Origin: JBBQAA01 sp038276395
GTDB taxonomy: Bacteria > Actinomycetota > Thermoleophilia > Solirubrobacterales > Solirubrobacteraceae
Assembly (NCBI GenBank): GCA_038276395.1
Contig: JBBQAA010000068.1
Location: forward strand, 10,896-74,895
Reading direction: 5' to 3'
Length of the DNA stretch: 64,000 nt
Shown here: positions 49,719 to 57,718 of the stretch, piece after piece
Layout of the letters: each line of letters starts with the position of its first letter
Position numbering within the stretch: position 1 is the stretch's first letter
The notes under the pieces: model-generated
Database searches by the model: none
The model's input: only the letters and a program-made list of their open reading frames with translations
What the model was told of the DNA's origin: nothing
Program-made: the position numbers and the translations under genes

Positions 49719-50555
49719 ATGCCGGAGCTCGCCGACCTCGTCGCCCGCACCCTGGCCGAGGACCTCGGCCCGGGCGACGTCACGAGCGAGGCCACCGTCC
49801 CCGAGCAGGCCGAGGCCCGGGCCGAGATCGTGCAGAAGGCCCCTGGCGTCCTCGCCGGCCTGGACGCCGCCGAGGCGACCTTCCTTGCCGTCGACCCGGG
49901 CCTCGCCCTCATCCGGCGGGCCGAGCCGGGCGAGTGGCGCGAGCAGGGGCCCGTCCTTGCGATCGCGGGCCGGGCCCGCTCGATCCTCGCCGCCGAGCGC
50001 ACCGCGCTGAACCTGCTCGGCCGGCTCTCGGGCGTGGCCACGTTGACCGCGCGGTACGTCAGGGCGCTCGAGGGCACCGGCGCCCGCGTCCTCGACACGC
50101 GCAAGACGACGCCCGGACTGCGCGCGCTGGAGAAGGAGGCTGTGCGCGCGGGCGGCGGGGTCAACCACCGCTTCGGCCTCTACGACGAGCTCCTCATCAA
50201 GGAGAACCACGCCGCGGCCGCGGGCGGCGTCGGGCCGGCGGTCGCCGCCGCGCTCGCCCACGCGCCGGGGCTTCCGCTCGTCGTCGAGTGCCGTGACCTC
50301 GCCGAGGTCGACGCCGCGCTCGCCGCCGCCGGCGGCGCCGAGCTGAGGCTCCTGCTCGACAACATGGACCCGCCCGTGCTGCGTGAGGCGGTGGCCCGGA
50401 TCGGCGGGCGCGCGCAGACCGAGGCGAGCGGCGGGATCACGCTCGCCACGGCCCGGGCCGCGGCGCAGAGCGGAATAGACTTCATCTCGGTCGGCGCGCT
50501 CACCCACAGCGCCCCGGCCCTCGATCTCTCCCTCCTCCTCAAGGCCACGAGATGA
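49719..50555 (+). CDS. nadC: Nicotinate-nucleotide pyrophosphorylase (carboxylating)
   Basis: 278-residue quinolinate phosphoribosyltransferase. The active-site basic residues occur in DTRKTTPGLR and GGGVNHRFGLYDELLIKENH, and the C-terminal EASGGITLATAR is the phosphate-binding loop. It converts quinolinate and PRPP to nicotinate mononucleotide. I chose ATG 49719 over an upstream ATG at 49635 because family similarity begins at PELADLVARTLAEDLGPGD. It overlaps nadA by 4 bases. Confidence 0.93.
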   Translation: MPELADLVARTLAEDLGPGDVTSEATVPEQAEARAEIVQKAPGVLAGLDAAEATFLAVDPGLALIRRAEPGEWREQGPVLAIAGRARSILAAERTALNLLGRLSGVATLTARYVRALEGTGARVLDTRKTTPGLRALEKEAVRAGGGVNHRFGLYDELLIKENHAAAAGGVGPAVAAALAHAPGLPLVVECRDLAEVDAALAAAGGAELRLLLDNMDPPVLREAVARIGGRAQTEASGGITLATARAAAQSGIDFISVGALTHSAPALDLSLLLKATR

Positions 50556-51568
50556 GCGCCACCGCCCCCCTGCTCCTCCTGGAGAACATCCCCGCCCTGC
50601 AGGCCGAGGTGCGTGCGCTGGCGCGCGAGCGGGGCGCGGTCATCCTCGCCCACAACTACCAGCTCCCGGAGATCCAGGACGTCGCCGATTTCGTCGGCGA
50701 CTCGCTCGGGCTCTCGCGTCGGGCCGCCGCCGCGCCGGAGGGGACGATCGCCTTCTGCGGCGTGCACTTCATGGCCGAGACAGCCTCCGTCCTCTCCCCG
50801 GGGAAGACGGTCCTGCTGCCCGACGCGGGCGCGGGCTGCTCGCTGGCCGAGTCGATCGACGCCGGGCAGCTCCGCGCGTGGAAGGCCGAGCACCCCGGCG
50901 CCGTCGTCGTCATGTACGTGAATACGACGGCCGAGGTCAAGGCCGAGACCGACTACTGCGTGACCTCGTCCAACGCCGTCAAGGTCGTCGAGCACATCCT
51001 CCGCGAGCGCGGGGCGGAAACCGAGATCCTCTTCGGCCCGGACATGTTCCTCGGCGCCTACGTGGAGAAGACCCTCGGGATCCGCATGCACGTATGGGAC
51101 GGCGAGTGCCACGTCCACGCCGGGATCCGCCCGTCCGACATCACGCGCGTCCGCGCCGAGAGCCCGGGCGCGGACTTCCTCATCCACCCCGAGTGCGGCT
51201 GCTCGACCTCGGTCATGGAGTACGTGGCCGCGGGGGACGTCGACGCCGCGGGTGTGCACATGCTCTCCACGGGCGGGATGCTCGACTACGCGCGCCGGGC
51301 GGCGGCGGAGAACGCCGGCGCGGACGGCGGCGAGCGCCCGCGCGTCGTCGTGGCCACCGAGACGGGGATGCTCCATCCGCTGCGCGAGGCCGCTCCCGAG
51401 GTCGACTTCGTGGCCGCCAACGAGGCCGCCCACTGCCGCTACATGAAGATGATCACGCTGCCGAAGCTCAGGGACTGCCTGCGCGACGGGTCGCCGGTGG
51501 TCAAGGTGCCCGAGGCGATCGCCGCCCGCGCCCGGATCCCCATCGAGCGCATGGTGGCGATCGGGTAG
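50552..51568 (+). CDS. nadA: Quinolinate synthase
   Basis: 338-residue iron-sulfur enzyme that condenses iminoaspartate with dihydroxyacetone phosphate. The three cysteine ligands of the 4Fe-4S cluster are in AFCGVHFM, HPECGCSTS and AHCRYMKM. The three-fold repeat architecture and length are normal. It follows nadC in the operon; nadB (L-aspartate oxidase) is not in the window. Confidence 0.94.
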   Translation: MSATAPLLLLENIPALQAEVRALARERGAVILAHNYQLPEIQDVADFVGDSLGLSRRAAAAPEGTIAFCGVHFMAETASVLSPGKTVLLPDAGAGCSLAESIDAGQLRAWKAEHPGAVVVMYVNTTAEVKAETDYCVTSSNAVKVVEHILRERGAETEILFGPDMFLGAYVEKTLGIRMHVWDGECHVHAGIRPSDITRVRAESPGADFLIHPECGCSTSVMEYVAAGDVDAAGVHMLSTGGMLDYARRAAAENAGADGGERPRVVVATETGMLHPLREAAPEVDFVAANEAAHCRYMKMITLPKLRDCLRDGSPVVKVPEAIAARARIPIERMVAIG

Positions 51569-52168
51569 ATGGATCCCTACGCGGCGGCCGCCGAACGGGT
51601 GCTGGCCGCGAGCGGCGCCGAGGTCGCGATCTGGTTCGTGGCCTTGCCCGACGGGGAGGGGCTCGAGGTCGCCACCGTACGCGGGGACGCGGAGGCGGCC
51701 CAGTGGCTGGCCGAGGCGGAGCTGCGAATCGCCCTCGGCCACGCCTTCCGCGCCGGGGAGGAGACGGTCCTGGCCCTCGACGGCGCGCAGCCCGTGGCCT
51801 ACGCGCAGCCCGTGCTCTCGGGCGGGGAGAGCATTGGCGTGCTCGTGCTCGCCTGGCGCTCGCCGCCGGAGGCGATCACCGCCAGCGCCCGGCTCGCGGC
51901 GCGGCTCGTGGCCGGGGAGGTCTCGCTGGGGCTCGCGCGCTCGGAGGTCGAGCGCGGCGCCCGCCGCCGCCGCGCCTTCGAGCTCAACGACGGCGTCCTG
52001 CAGGGCCTCGTGGTGGCGAAGTACGCCCTCGAGGCGGGTCGCGCGGAGCTCGCGCTCGACGCGGTCTCGGGCGCGCTCGAGCGCTCCCGCGAGCTCGTCT
52101 CCGCGGAGCTCGCCGACGACGTGCGGCCTGGTAGCCTCGCCCGCGAGCGCGCCGCGCTCGACGACTAG
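51569..52168 (+). CDS. GAF-like protein with HisKA_3-like helix lacking the phospho-histidine
   Basis: 199-residue cytoplasmic protein. An N-terminal GAF-like domain (EVAIWFVALPDGEGL, YAQPVLSGGESIGVLVLAWR) is followed by a helix FELNDGVLQGLVVAKYAL that matches the dimerisation/phosphotransfer helix of NarL-type kinases, but the His is Asn140. There is no ATPase domain. It starts on the base after nadA's stop. It could be a sensor or scaffold without kinase activity; partner unknown. Confidence 0.65.
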   Translation: MDPYAAAAERVLAASGAEVAIWFVALPDGEGLEVATVRGDAEAAQWLAEAELRIALGHAFRAGEETVLALDGAQPVAYAQPVLSGGESIGVLVLAWRSPPEAITASARLAARLVAGEVSLGLARSEVERGARRRRAFELNDGVLQGLVVAKYALEAGRAELALDAVSGALERSRELVSAELADDVRPGSLARERAALDD

Positions 52169-52192
52169 CCAGCCGCCTCAGAGGAGATCGCC

Positions 52193-52366
52193 ATGAAGCA
52201 GTTCGCCTGCGGAGCCGTCGTCGAGGGCTGCGCCGCGAAGTTCGAGGGGGAGTCCGAGGACGAGATCCTCGGCCAGGTCGCCGAGCACGCCAAGGAGGAC
52301 CACGGGATGGACGATGTGCCGCCCGAGGTCGTCGACCAGGTGAGGGCGAACATCGTCGAGGTCTGA
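52193..52366 (+). CDS. DUF1059 family small protein
   Basis: 57-residue protein: MKQFACGAVVEGCAAKFEGE followed by an acidic helical part with HAKEDHGMDDVPPEVVDQV. The Cys pair, the HxxxxHG motif and the size match DUF1059, small actinobacterial proteins of unknown function. ATG 52193 has a GAGGAG ribosome-binding site and lies 24 bases after the GAF gene. Confidence 0.8.
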   Translation: MKQFACGAVVEGCAAKFEGESEDEILGQVAEHAKEDHGMDDVPPEVVDQVRANIVEV

Positions 52367-52388
52367 GCGGGGCGGCGGGCGCCGGGGC

Positions 52389-52733
52389 TCACGCTGGCGC
52401 GGCCAGCAGGTCGACACCGCGCTCGGCCGCACGGGCCACGAGCGGGAGCTGCTCGCGCTTGCGGGCGAACTCGGCCGGCGTGTAGCAGTGGACCTCGGCG
52501 CCGGCGCCGAGCTCGGCGCGATCCCACAGCGCACCGGCCTGGTAGACGCGCTCAAGCCAGGGGATCCCGTCGAAGGCGGAGGAGACGAGCACGACGATCC
52601 ACTCCGGGCCCCGTTCGCGCTGGGGCGGCGCGCCGTTGGCGTCGTCGACCTGCGCGCCGGCCACGAGCGCCGTCTCGAGCGACCAGCGGTCGCTGACCCT
52701 GTGGAGGTAGCGGTCCAGCTCGCGCCGGTTCAC
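52389..52733 (-). CDS. Nucleotidyltransferase-like small protein
   Basis: 114-residue protein with EWIVVLVSSAFDGIPWLERV and VHCYTPAEFARKREQLPLV, the sort of C-terminal blocks seen in MNT/nucleotidyltransferase-like small proteins. The usual N-terminal GSRARG motif is absent. The family is not certain. It reads away from the DUF1059 gene with 22 bases between the convergent ends. Confidence 0.55.
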   Translation of the reverse strand: MNRRELDRYLHRVSDRWSLETALVAGAQVDDANGAPPQRERGPEWIVVLVSSAFDGIPWLERVYQAGALWDRAELGAGAEVHCYTPAEFARKREQLPLVARAAERGVDLLAAPA

Positions 52734-52822
52734 GTCGGCGCAGCGTAGAGGAGTGCGCGGCGCGGGCCGCCCTGCCCGGGGGACCGAGCCGAGCTCGGAA
52801 GGGCTCCGCGCGCGGCGGCGGT

Positions 52823-54064
52823 CTAGAACTCGTCTGCCGTGTGCGGCCCGACGCAGGCGATCGCAAGCTCGTCGGCGACCCCGCGGGCGACCTCGTCGAC
52901 CTCGTCGACCGTGACCGCGTCAAGCGCGGCGATCGTCGCGTCGAGGTCCGGCTCCTCGCCGAAGACGATCGAGCTCTGGGCGGCGTAGCGCGCGACGGCG
53001 TTCGCGTTCTCGAAGCCGATGACCCGCGCGCCCGCCGCGTAGGCGCGGGCGCGCTCGACCTCGCCCTCGGTTGGGCCCTCGGCGCGCAGCTCGGAGACGA
53101 TCTCGCGCATACGCCCGTAGGCCTCGACGCACTTGCCGGACTCGAGCCCGGCCGAGAGCTGGAGGATGGGGACGTCCTTGGAGGCGTGGGTCACGGCGTA
53201 GACGGAGTAGGCCAGGCCGCGCTGCTCGCGGATCTCGTCGAACAGCCGCGAGCCCATCGAGCCGCCGAGCAGCGTGCCGTAGATCGTCAGCGCCGCACGG
53301 GCGCGGAGGTCGTGCACGTCGATCGCCGGCCGGTAGCTCATGCGCAGGTGGGACTGGTTCGAGTCCCGCTCGGTGACGAGGGTCTGGGGCGCGAAGTCCC
53401 CGGCCGCCTCGGCGGCCTCGGGCGCGGGGATGTCCGGGAAGCGGCCGAAGGCCTCGGCGAGGGTCGCCTCATCGGGCAGATGCTCGAGGTTCCCGGCCAG
53501 GAAGGCACCGCCGGCGCGGCCCGACCAGCGGCGCTCGCGGAAGGCGACGATTGCCTCGCGGGTGAAGGACCGGAGGTGCTCGACCGGCCCGAGCACCGAG
53601 CGGCCGAGCGGGTGCTCGCCGAAGGCGGCGAGGTCGATCAGGCGCTCGGCGACCACAGCGGGCTGATCCTCCGAGCGCGCGATCTCCTGGATGACGACGC
53701 CGCGCTCGCGGTCGAGCTCCTCGGCGGCCAGGCGGGGCCGGCCGACGAAGTCCGTGAGCAGGTCGATCGCCTCGGGCGCGCGCTCGGCCCGGGCGGTGAT
53801 GTGGAAGGCGACGACGTCGTGGCTCGTGTAGGCGTTCAGCTGCGCGCCGATCCGCTCGGCCGACTCGTTGACGTCGCGGTAGGTGGGATAGGCCTCGCCG
53901 CCCTTGAACACGAGGTGCTCGAGGAAGTGGGCGGCGCCGTTCTCCTCCGCGCGCTCGGTGCGCGCGCCCGCGTCGAAGGCGACAAGCGCGGTGAGCGCCC
54001 GCGTGCCGGGGATCGGCAGGCGGTGGATGGGCAGGCCGTTCGGGTCTTCGGTGGGCACGCTCAC
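52823..54064 (-). CDS. M16 family zinc peptidase
   Basis: 413-residue peptidase with the inverted zinc motif HFLEH (residues 46-50), a downstream ligand Glu in RERGVVIQEIARSED and the Arg/Tyr region GLAYSVYAVTHASKD in the C-terminal half. Related to mitochondrial-processing-peptidase-like bacterial enzymes (YmxG/PqqL type). It would be cytoplasmic as no signal is seen. GTG 54064 overlaps the stop of the preceding VapC gene (GTGA), with another GTG at 54058 as alternative. Confidence 0.88.
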   Translation of the reverse strand: MSVPTEDPNGLPIHRLPIPGTRALTALVAFDAGARTERAEENGAAHFLEHLVFKGGEAYPTYRDVNESAERIGAQLNAYTSHDVVAFHITARAERAPEAIDLLTDFVGRPRLAAEELDRERGVVIQEIARSEDQPAVVAERLIDLAAFGEHPLGRSVLGPVEHLRSFTREAIVAFRERRWSGRAGGAFLAGNLEHLPDEATLAEAFGRFPDIPAPEAAEAAGDFAPQTLVTERDSNQSHLRMSYRPAIDVHDLRARAALTIYGTLLGGSMGSRLFDEIREQRGLAYSVYAVTHASKDVPILQLSAGLESGKCVEAYGRMREIVSELRAEGPTEGEVERARAYAAGARVIGFENANAVARYAAQSSIVFGEEPDLDATIAALDAVTVDEVDEVARGVADELAIACVGPHTADEF

Positions 54065-54435
54065 CAGACTATGGACACGTCGTAGGGCGCAAACGCCGGG
54101 TCGGCGGAGACGATCGACGCGCCCTCGACCGCGGCCAGGGCGAGCAGGAGCCGGTCGAACTGGTCGCCGTGGTGGAGGGGCAGGTGCTCGACGGCGGCGG
54201 CGTGCTCGAGGGTGATGGGGAGGGGGATGGCGCGATTCGCGATGAAGTCGCCGACGACGGCGGGGGAGACCGCGAGCTTCTTGAGCGCGCGCTTGATCGC
54301 GATCTGCCAGGGAACGACGGCGCTGATCAGGACCTCGGTCGTCTCGTCGCGGATGAAGCCGTCGGCGCGGTCGCTGAGCCGCGGGTCCTCGTCAGCCCAC
54401 CAGATCACCGTGCGGGTGTCGAGCAGCAGCCTCAA
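54061..54435 (-). CDS. PIN-domain VapC-like protein with substituted active site
   Basis: 124-residue PIN-domain protein. Asp6, Asp91, Asp94 and Asp112 are retained, but the conserved Glu is Gln44 (VPWQIAIKRA instead of the usual WEIAIK) and the usual DTH is DTR. This probably abolishes or weakens nuclease activity. It starts at TTG 54435, overlapping the end of the antitoxin frame, and is coupled to the M16 peptidase. The antitoxin partner is frameshifted. Confidence 0.72.
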   Translation of the reverse strand: MRLLLDTRTVIWWADEDPRLSDRADGFIRDETTEVLISAVVPWQIAIKRALKKLAVSPAVVGDFIANRAIPLPITLEHAAAVEHLPLHHGDQFDRLLLALAAVEGASIVSADPAFAPYDVSIVW

Positions 54436-54662
54436 CGATGAAGCCGAACATGCGCTGGAGGTCCTCGCCGCACTCGTCGGCCATCCAGATCTGTCCGCGA
54501 TACTTGCCCTTGAGTGCGATCAGCCCTTCCTTCTTCCGCACCGGCGCCAGCCGCACCGCCGGCTTGCCGTTGCGTGTGATCACGATGTCCTCGCCCGCCT
54601 CGGCGCGGGCGACGAGCTTCGAGAGGTTCGTCTTCGCCTTCGTGCATGCCCACCTCGGCCAT
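54392..54662 (-). pseudogene. Frameshifted Phd/VapB-type antitoxin
   Basis: ATG 54662 gives AEVGMHE, the normal start of this family. One extra base at about 54638 then shifts the frame; the expected AKTNLSKLVARAEAGEDIV, then ITRNGKPAVRL and KYRGQIWMADE, continue in the other frame to 54392. The C-terminal part could still be made from GTG 54583. The loss fits a toxin that no longer needs neutralising. Confidence 0.7.
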
Positions 54663-54727
54663 GGCTAGCTGCTTAGCGAACCGGTCTGCAACGCCGCTGG
54701 CAGGAATGAGCTGCCCCGACCGCGAAC

Positions 54728-55579
54728 ATGGCTCGCGCCATGGCGATCGTCTCCCGTCCCCGCGCCCGCACCCAGCCCCGGAAGCCGCCGTTGGCGCCGC
54801 CCGCGGCGCGCTTGGCGCCCCGGCCGCCCGCCGCCCTTGAGCCCGTCGTCGAGTTCCGCGGGGTCTCCAAGCGCTACGGCGCCACCGACACCGGCCTCGA
54901 CGCCGCCACCTTCTCGGTCGCGCGCGGGGAGTTCGTCTTCCTCATCGGGCCCACGGGCTCGGGCAAGTCCACGGTCCTCCGCCTCCTGCTCAAGGAGATC
55001 GAGCCCACCGCGGGCACGATCCGCGTGGCCGGCCACGACCTCGCCGACGTCGGCCGCGGGCGCCTGCCCTACTACCGGCGGAACCTCGGCGTCGTCTTTC
55101 AGGACTACAAGCTCCTGCCCACCCGCACGGTGCACGACAACGTCGCCTACGCGCTCCAGGTCACGGGCGGCGGGCGGCGGGAGATCCGCGACAAGGTGCC
55201 GGACATCCTGCGGATGACGGGGCTCTCGACGAAGCTCCACTCGACCCCGGAGGAGCTCTCGGGCGGCGAGCAGCAGCGCGTTTCGATCGCGCGGGCGTTC
55301 GTCAACCACCCGCCCCTGCTGCTCGCCGACGAGCCGACGGGCAACCTCGATCCCGAGACCTCGATCGGGATCATGCAGCTGCTCCACCGGATCAACCGCA
55401 CGGGCACGACGGTCGTCGTGGCCACGCACGACCACGAGCTGGTCGACCGGATGCGCCGCCGCGTGATCGCGCTGGACCGGGGGAAGGTCGTGCGCGACGT
55501 CGCCGCTGGGCACTTCACTCGCGACGAGTCGACCCGCGAGCTCGGCCTGCGCCTGCGCTCCGAGACCGGCCTCCCTTAG
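54728..55579 (+). CDS. ftsE: Cell division ATP-binding protein FtsE
   Basis: 283-residue ABC ATPase. Walker A is GPTGSGKST, signature LSGGEQQR, Walker B LLLADEPTGNL. It works with FtsX to activate wall hydrolases at the septum. Before the ABC domain there is a Pro/Ala/Arg-rich extension of about 35 residues, not seen in E. coli FtsE, so the native start could lie nearer EFRGVSKRYG. An alternative ATG is at 54740. ftsX follows after 3 bases. Confidence 0.92.
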   Translation: MARAMAIVSRPRARTQPRKPPLAPPAARLAPRPPAALEPVVEFRGVSKRYGATDTGLDAATFSVARGEFVFLIGPTGSGKSTVLRLLLKEIEPTAGTIRVAGHDLADVGRGRLPYYRRNLGVVFQDYKLLPTRTVHDNVAYALQVTGGGRREIRDKVPDILRMTGLSTKLHSTPEELSGGEQQRVSIARAFVNHPPLLLADEPTGNLDPETSIGIMQLLHRINRTGTTVVVATHDHELVDRMRRRVIALDRGKVVRDVAAGHFTRDESTRELGLRLRSETGLP

Positions 55580-55582
55580 CCG

Positions 55583-56446
55583 ATGCGGATCGGCTTCTTC
55601 CTCCGCGAGGCGCTTCGCTCCGTGCGCCGGAGCGCCGCTCCGAGCTTCGCCGCGGTGACGACCGTGCTCGTGACGATGCTCGTCGTCGGGATCTTCATCC
55701 CCATCGTCCAGGCCACGACGGGCGCGGCCAACGACGTGAGCAAGCGCGTCATCGTCGACGTGTTCCTGAAGACGAGCGCCCAGCCGGGCGACGTCGCGCG
55801 CGTGCGCGCGGCGATCGGCCGCACCGACCACGTGGGGAAGGTCGTCTACGTCTCGCGCGCCACGGCCTACGCGCAGCAGCGCAAGGAGCATCCGGCCCTC
55901 TACGCGCTGCTCGGGAAGAACCCGCTGCCCGACACCTTCCGCGTCACCCCCGACCAGCCCGACGCCGCGCTCGCCCTCCGCGCGGCGCTCCCGGCCGACT
56001 CCGCCATCGCCAAGGTGGTCAACCAGCGCGACGACACGCAGCGGATCCTCTCGATCACGCGGGTCGTCAAGCTGACGATGGCCACGCTCGCGACCATCCT
56101 CGGGCTCGCCTCGGTGCTGCTCATCGCCAACACGCTCAGGCTCTCGATGTTCGCCCGGCGGCGCGAGGTCGAGGTGATGAAGCTCGTGGGGGCGACGGAC
56201 TGGTTCATCCGCTGGCCCTTCGTCGTCGAGGGCCTGCTCGTCGGCGCCGCGGGCGCCGGCCTGGCGATCCTCCTGCTGGGCCTGGCCAAGGTGCTGCTCG
56301 TCGACTCCTTCGTGAACTCGCTGCCCCTGCTCGCGGCACCGCAGACGCTGCCCTTCGGGCGGCTCGTGGCGATCATCGCCCTGGCGGCGATGGCGGTCTC
56401 CGCGCTCGGCTCCGGCCTGTCGCTGCGCCGCTTCCTGCGCGTCTGA
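55583..56446 (+). CDS. ftsX: Cell division protein FtsX
   Basis: 287-residue permease-like protein: cytoplasmic N-terminus (FFLREALRSVRRSAAPS), helix 1 near 22-45, an extracytoplasmic domain with VDVFLKTSAQPGDVARVRA, and three C-terminal helices with the conserved RREVEVMKLVGATDWFIRWPF. It partners FtsE and transmits ATP hydrolysis to peptidoglycan hydrolases, of which the CtpA-type protease downstream is a possible regulator. Confidence 0.92.
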   Translation: MRIGFFLREALRSVRRSAAPSFAAVTTVLVTMLVVGIFIPIVQATTGAANDVSKRVIVDVFLKTSAQPGDVARVRAAIGRTDHVGKVVYVSRATAYAQQRKEHPALYALLGKNPLPDTFRVTPDQPDAALALRAALPADSAIAKVVNQRDDTQRILSITRVVKLTMATLATILGLASVLLIANTLRLSMFARRREVEVMKLVGATDWFIRWPFVVEGLLVGAAGAGLAILLLGLAKVLLVDSFVNSLPLLAAPQTLPFGRLVAIIALAAMAVSALGSGLSLRRFLRV

Positions 56447-56488
56447 GAAACGCGGGAACTGAACACGGGCCGAATACCCTGGCCCGTC

Positions 56489-57718
56489 GTGCGCCGTCCC
56501 GCCTCGCCCTTCCCGGCGCTCGTCGCCCTGCTCGCCGCCGTCATCCTGCTCCTCGGCGGGATCTGGTGGGGCGGCCACCCCGAGCACCTGCCGGGCTTCC
56601 TGCGCTCCTCGGCGCTCGTGCACTCCTCCCCGGGGGACCGGCTCCTCTCCACCGCCATCGACCAGGTCCGGGACGACTACTACCGGAAGATCCCCCGCGC
56701 GCAGCTCGTCAACGACTCGATCAGCGGGCTCGTCTCCTCCCTGAACGACCGCTTCTCGACCTACTACGACCCGCAGGCCAACCGCCACATGCAGCAGGCC
56801 GCCTCCGAGCGCTTCGCCGGCGTTGGGATGAGCGTCCTGCCCGTGAAGCGGGGGCTCGGCGTCACCGGGACGTTCCCGGGCTCACCGGCGCGCCGGGGCG
56901 GCATCCGCCCCGGGGACTTCGTCGTGGCGGTCGGCGACAATTCCCTGAGGGGCAGGGCCGGGGACTACGCGACGGGCCTGATCAAGGGCCCGCCCGGCAC
57001 CAAGGTGACGCTGACGGTCGAGCGCAAGGGCAAGCGCCGAAAGCTCACGCTCACCCGCGCGACGATCAACGTGCCGCTCGTCGAGACGAAGACCTACCGC
57101 GGCGACGGCCGCAAGGTGGGCTGGATCCACCTCGGCTCCTTCATCTCGCCCGGTACCCACGCGCAGGTCGGTGCGGCGGTGCGCAAAGCCCTCGCCGGCG
57201 GCGCCAAAGGCATCGTCCTCGACCTGCGCGGCAACCCGGGCGGCCTGCTTGAGGAGGCGGTCCTGACGGCCAGCATCTTCGTTCCCAAGGGCGTGATCGT
57301 CTCCACGCGCGGCCGCAACCGGGCGCCGCAGTTCTTTCGCGCGGCCGGGGGCGCGATCTCCCCGAAGGTCCCGGTCGTCGTCCTCCTCGATCGCGGCTCG
57401 GCTTCCTCGGCGGAGATCGTCGCCGGCTCGCTGCGCGACCACCATCGCGCCACGCTCGTGGGCACGCGATCCTTCGGAAAGGGGATCTTCCAGGAGGTCA
57501 AGCAGCTCCCGAACGGCGGCGCGCTGGAGATCACCGTCGGGCAGTTCTTCCTGCCCGACGGGGAGAACCTGGGCGGCAGCGGGGTGAGGAAGGGAAAGAC
57601 GGTCAACGAGGGGAAGGGCCTCGCGCCGCAGGTCTACGCGAAGGACGACCCGAAGACCAAGGCCGACGAGGCTCTGCGCGCGGCGCTCCGTGTGCTCGGC
57701 CGCAAGCCCGGCGGGTGA
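56489..57718 (+). CDS. C-terminal processing peptidase (S41, CtpA-like)
   Basis: 409-residue exported protease. An N-terminal membrane anchor lies at residues 7-27 and the PDZ domain (GVGMSVLPVKRGLGV, with GIRPGDFVVAVGD) near 110-180. The S41 catalytic domain has the Ser in RGSASSAEIVAG near residue 304 and the Lys in RSFGKGIFQEV. It follows ftsEX, a conserved order in Gram-positives. The start is GTG 56489. Confidence 0.9.
   Translation: MRRPASPFPALVALLAAVILLLGGIWWGGHPEHLPGFLRSSALVHSSPGDRLLSTAIDQVRDDYYRKIPRAQLVNDSISGLVSSLNDRFSTYYDPQANRHMQQAASERFAGVGMSVLPVKRGLGVTGTFPGSPARRGGIRPGDFVVAVGDNSLRGRAGDYATGLIKGPPGTKVTLTVERKGKRRKLTLTRATINVPLVETKTYRGDGRKVGWIHLGSFISPGTHAQVGAAVRKALAGGAKGIVLDLRGNPGGLLEEAVLTASIFVPKGVIVSTRGRNRAPQFFRAAGGAISPKVPVVVLLDRGSASSAEIVAGSLRDHHRATLVGTRSFGKGIFQEVKQLPNGGALEITVGQFFLPDGENLGGSGVRKGKTVNEGKGLAPQVYAKDDPKTKADEALRAALRVLGRKPGG

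Noticed and set aside
53330..53400. tRNA-like GGTTCGAGTCCC on the plus strand
   Set aside because: It lies inside the M16 peptidase coding sequence (NQSHLRMSYRP region) and no acceptor or anticodon arms fit.
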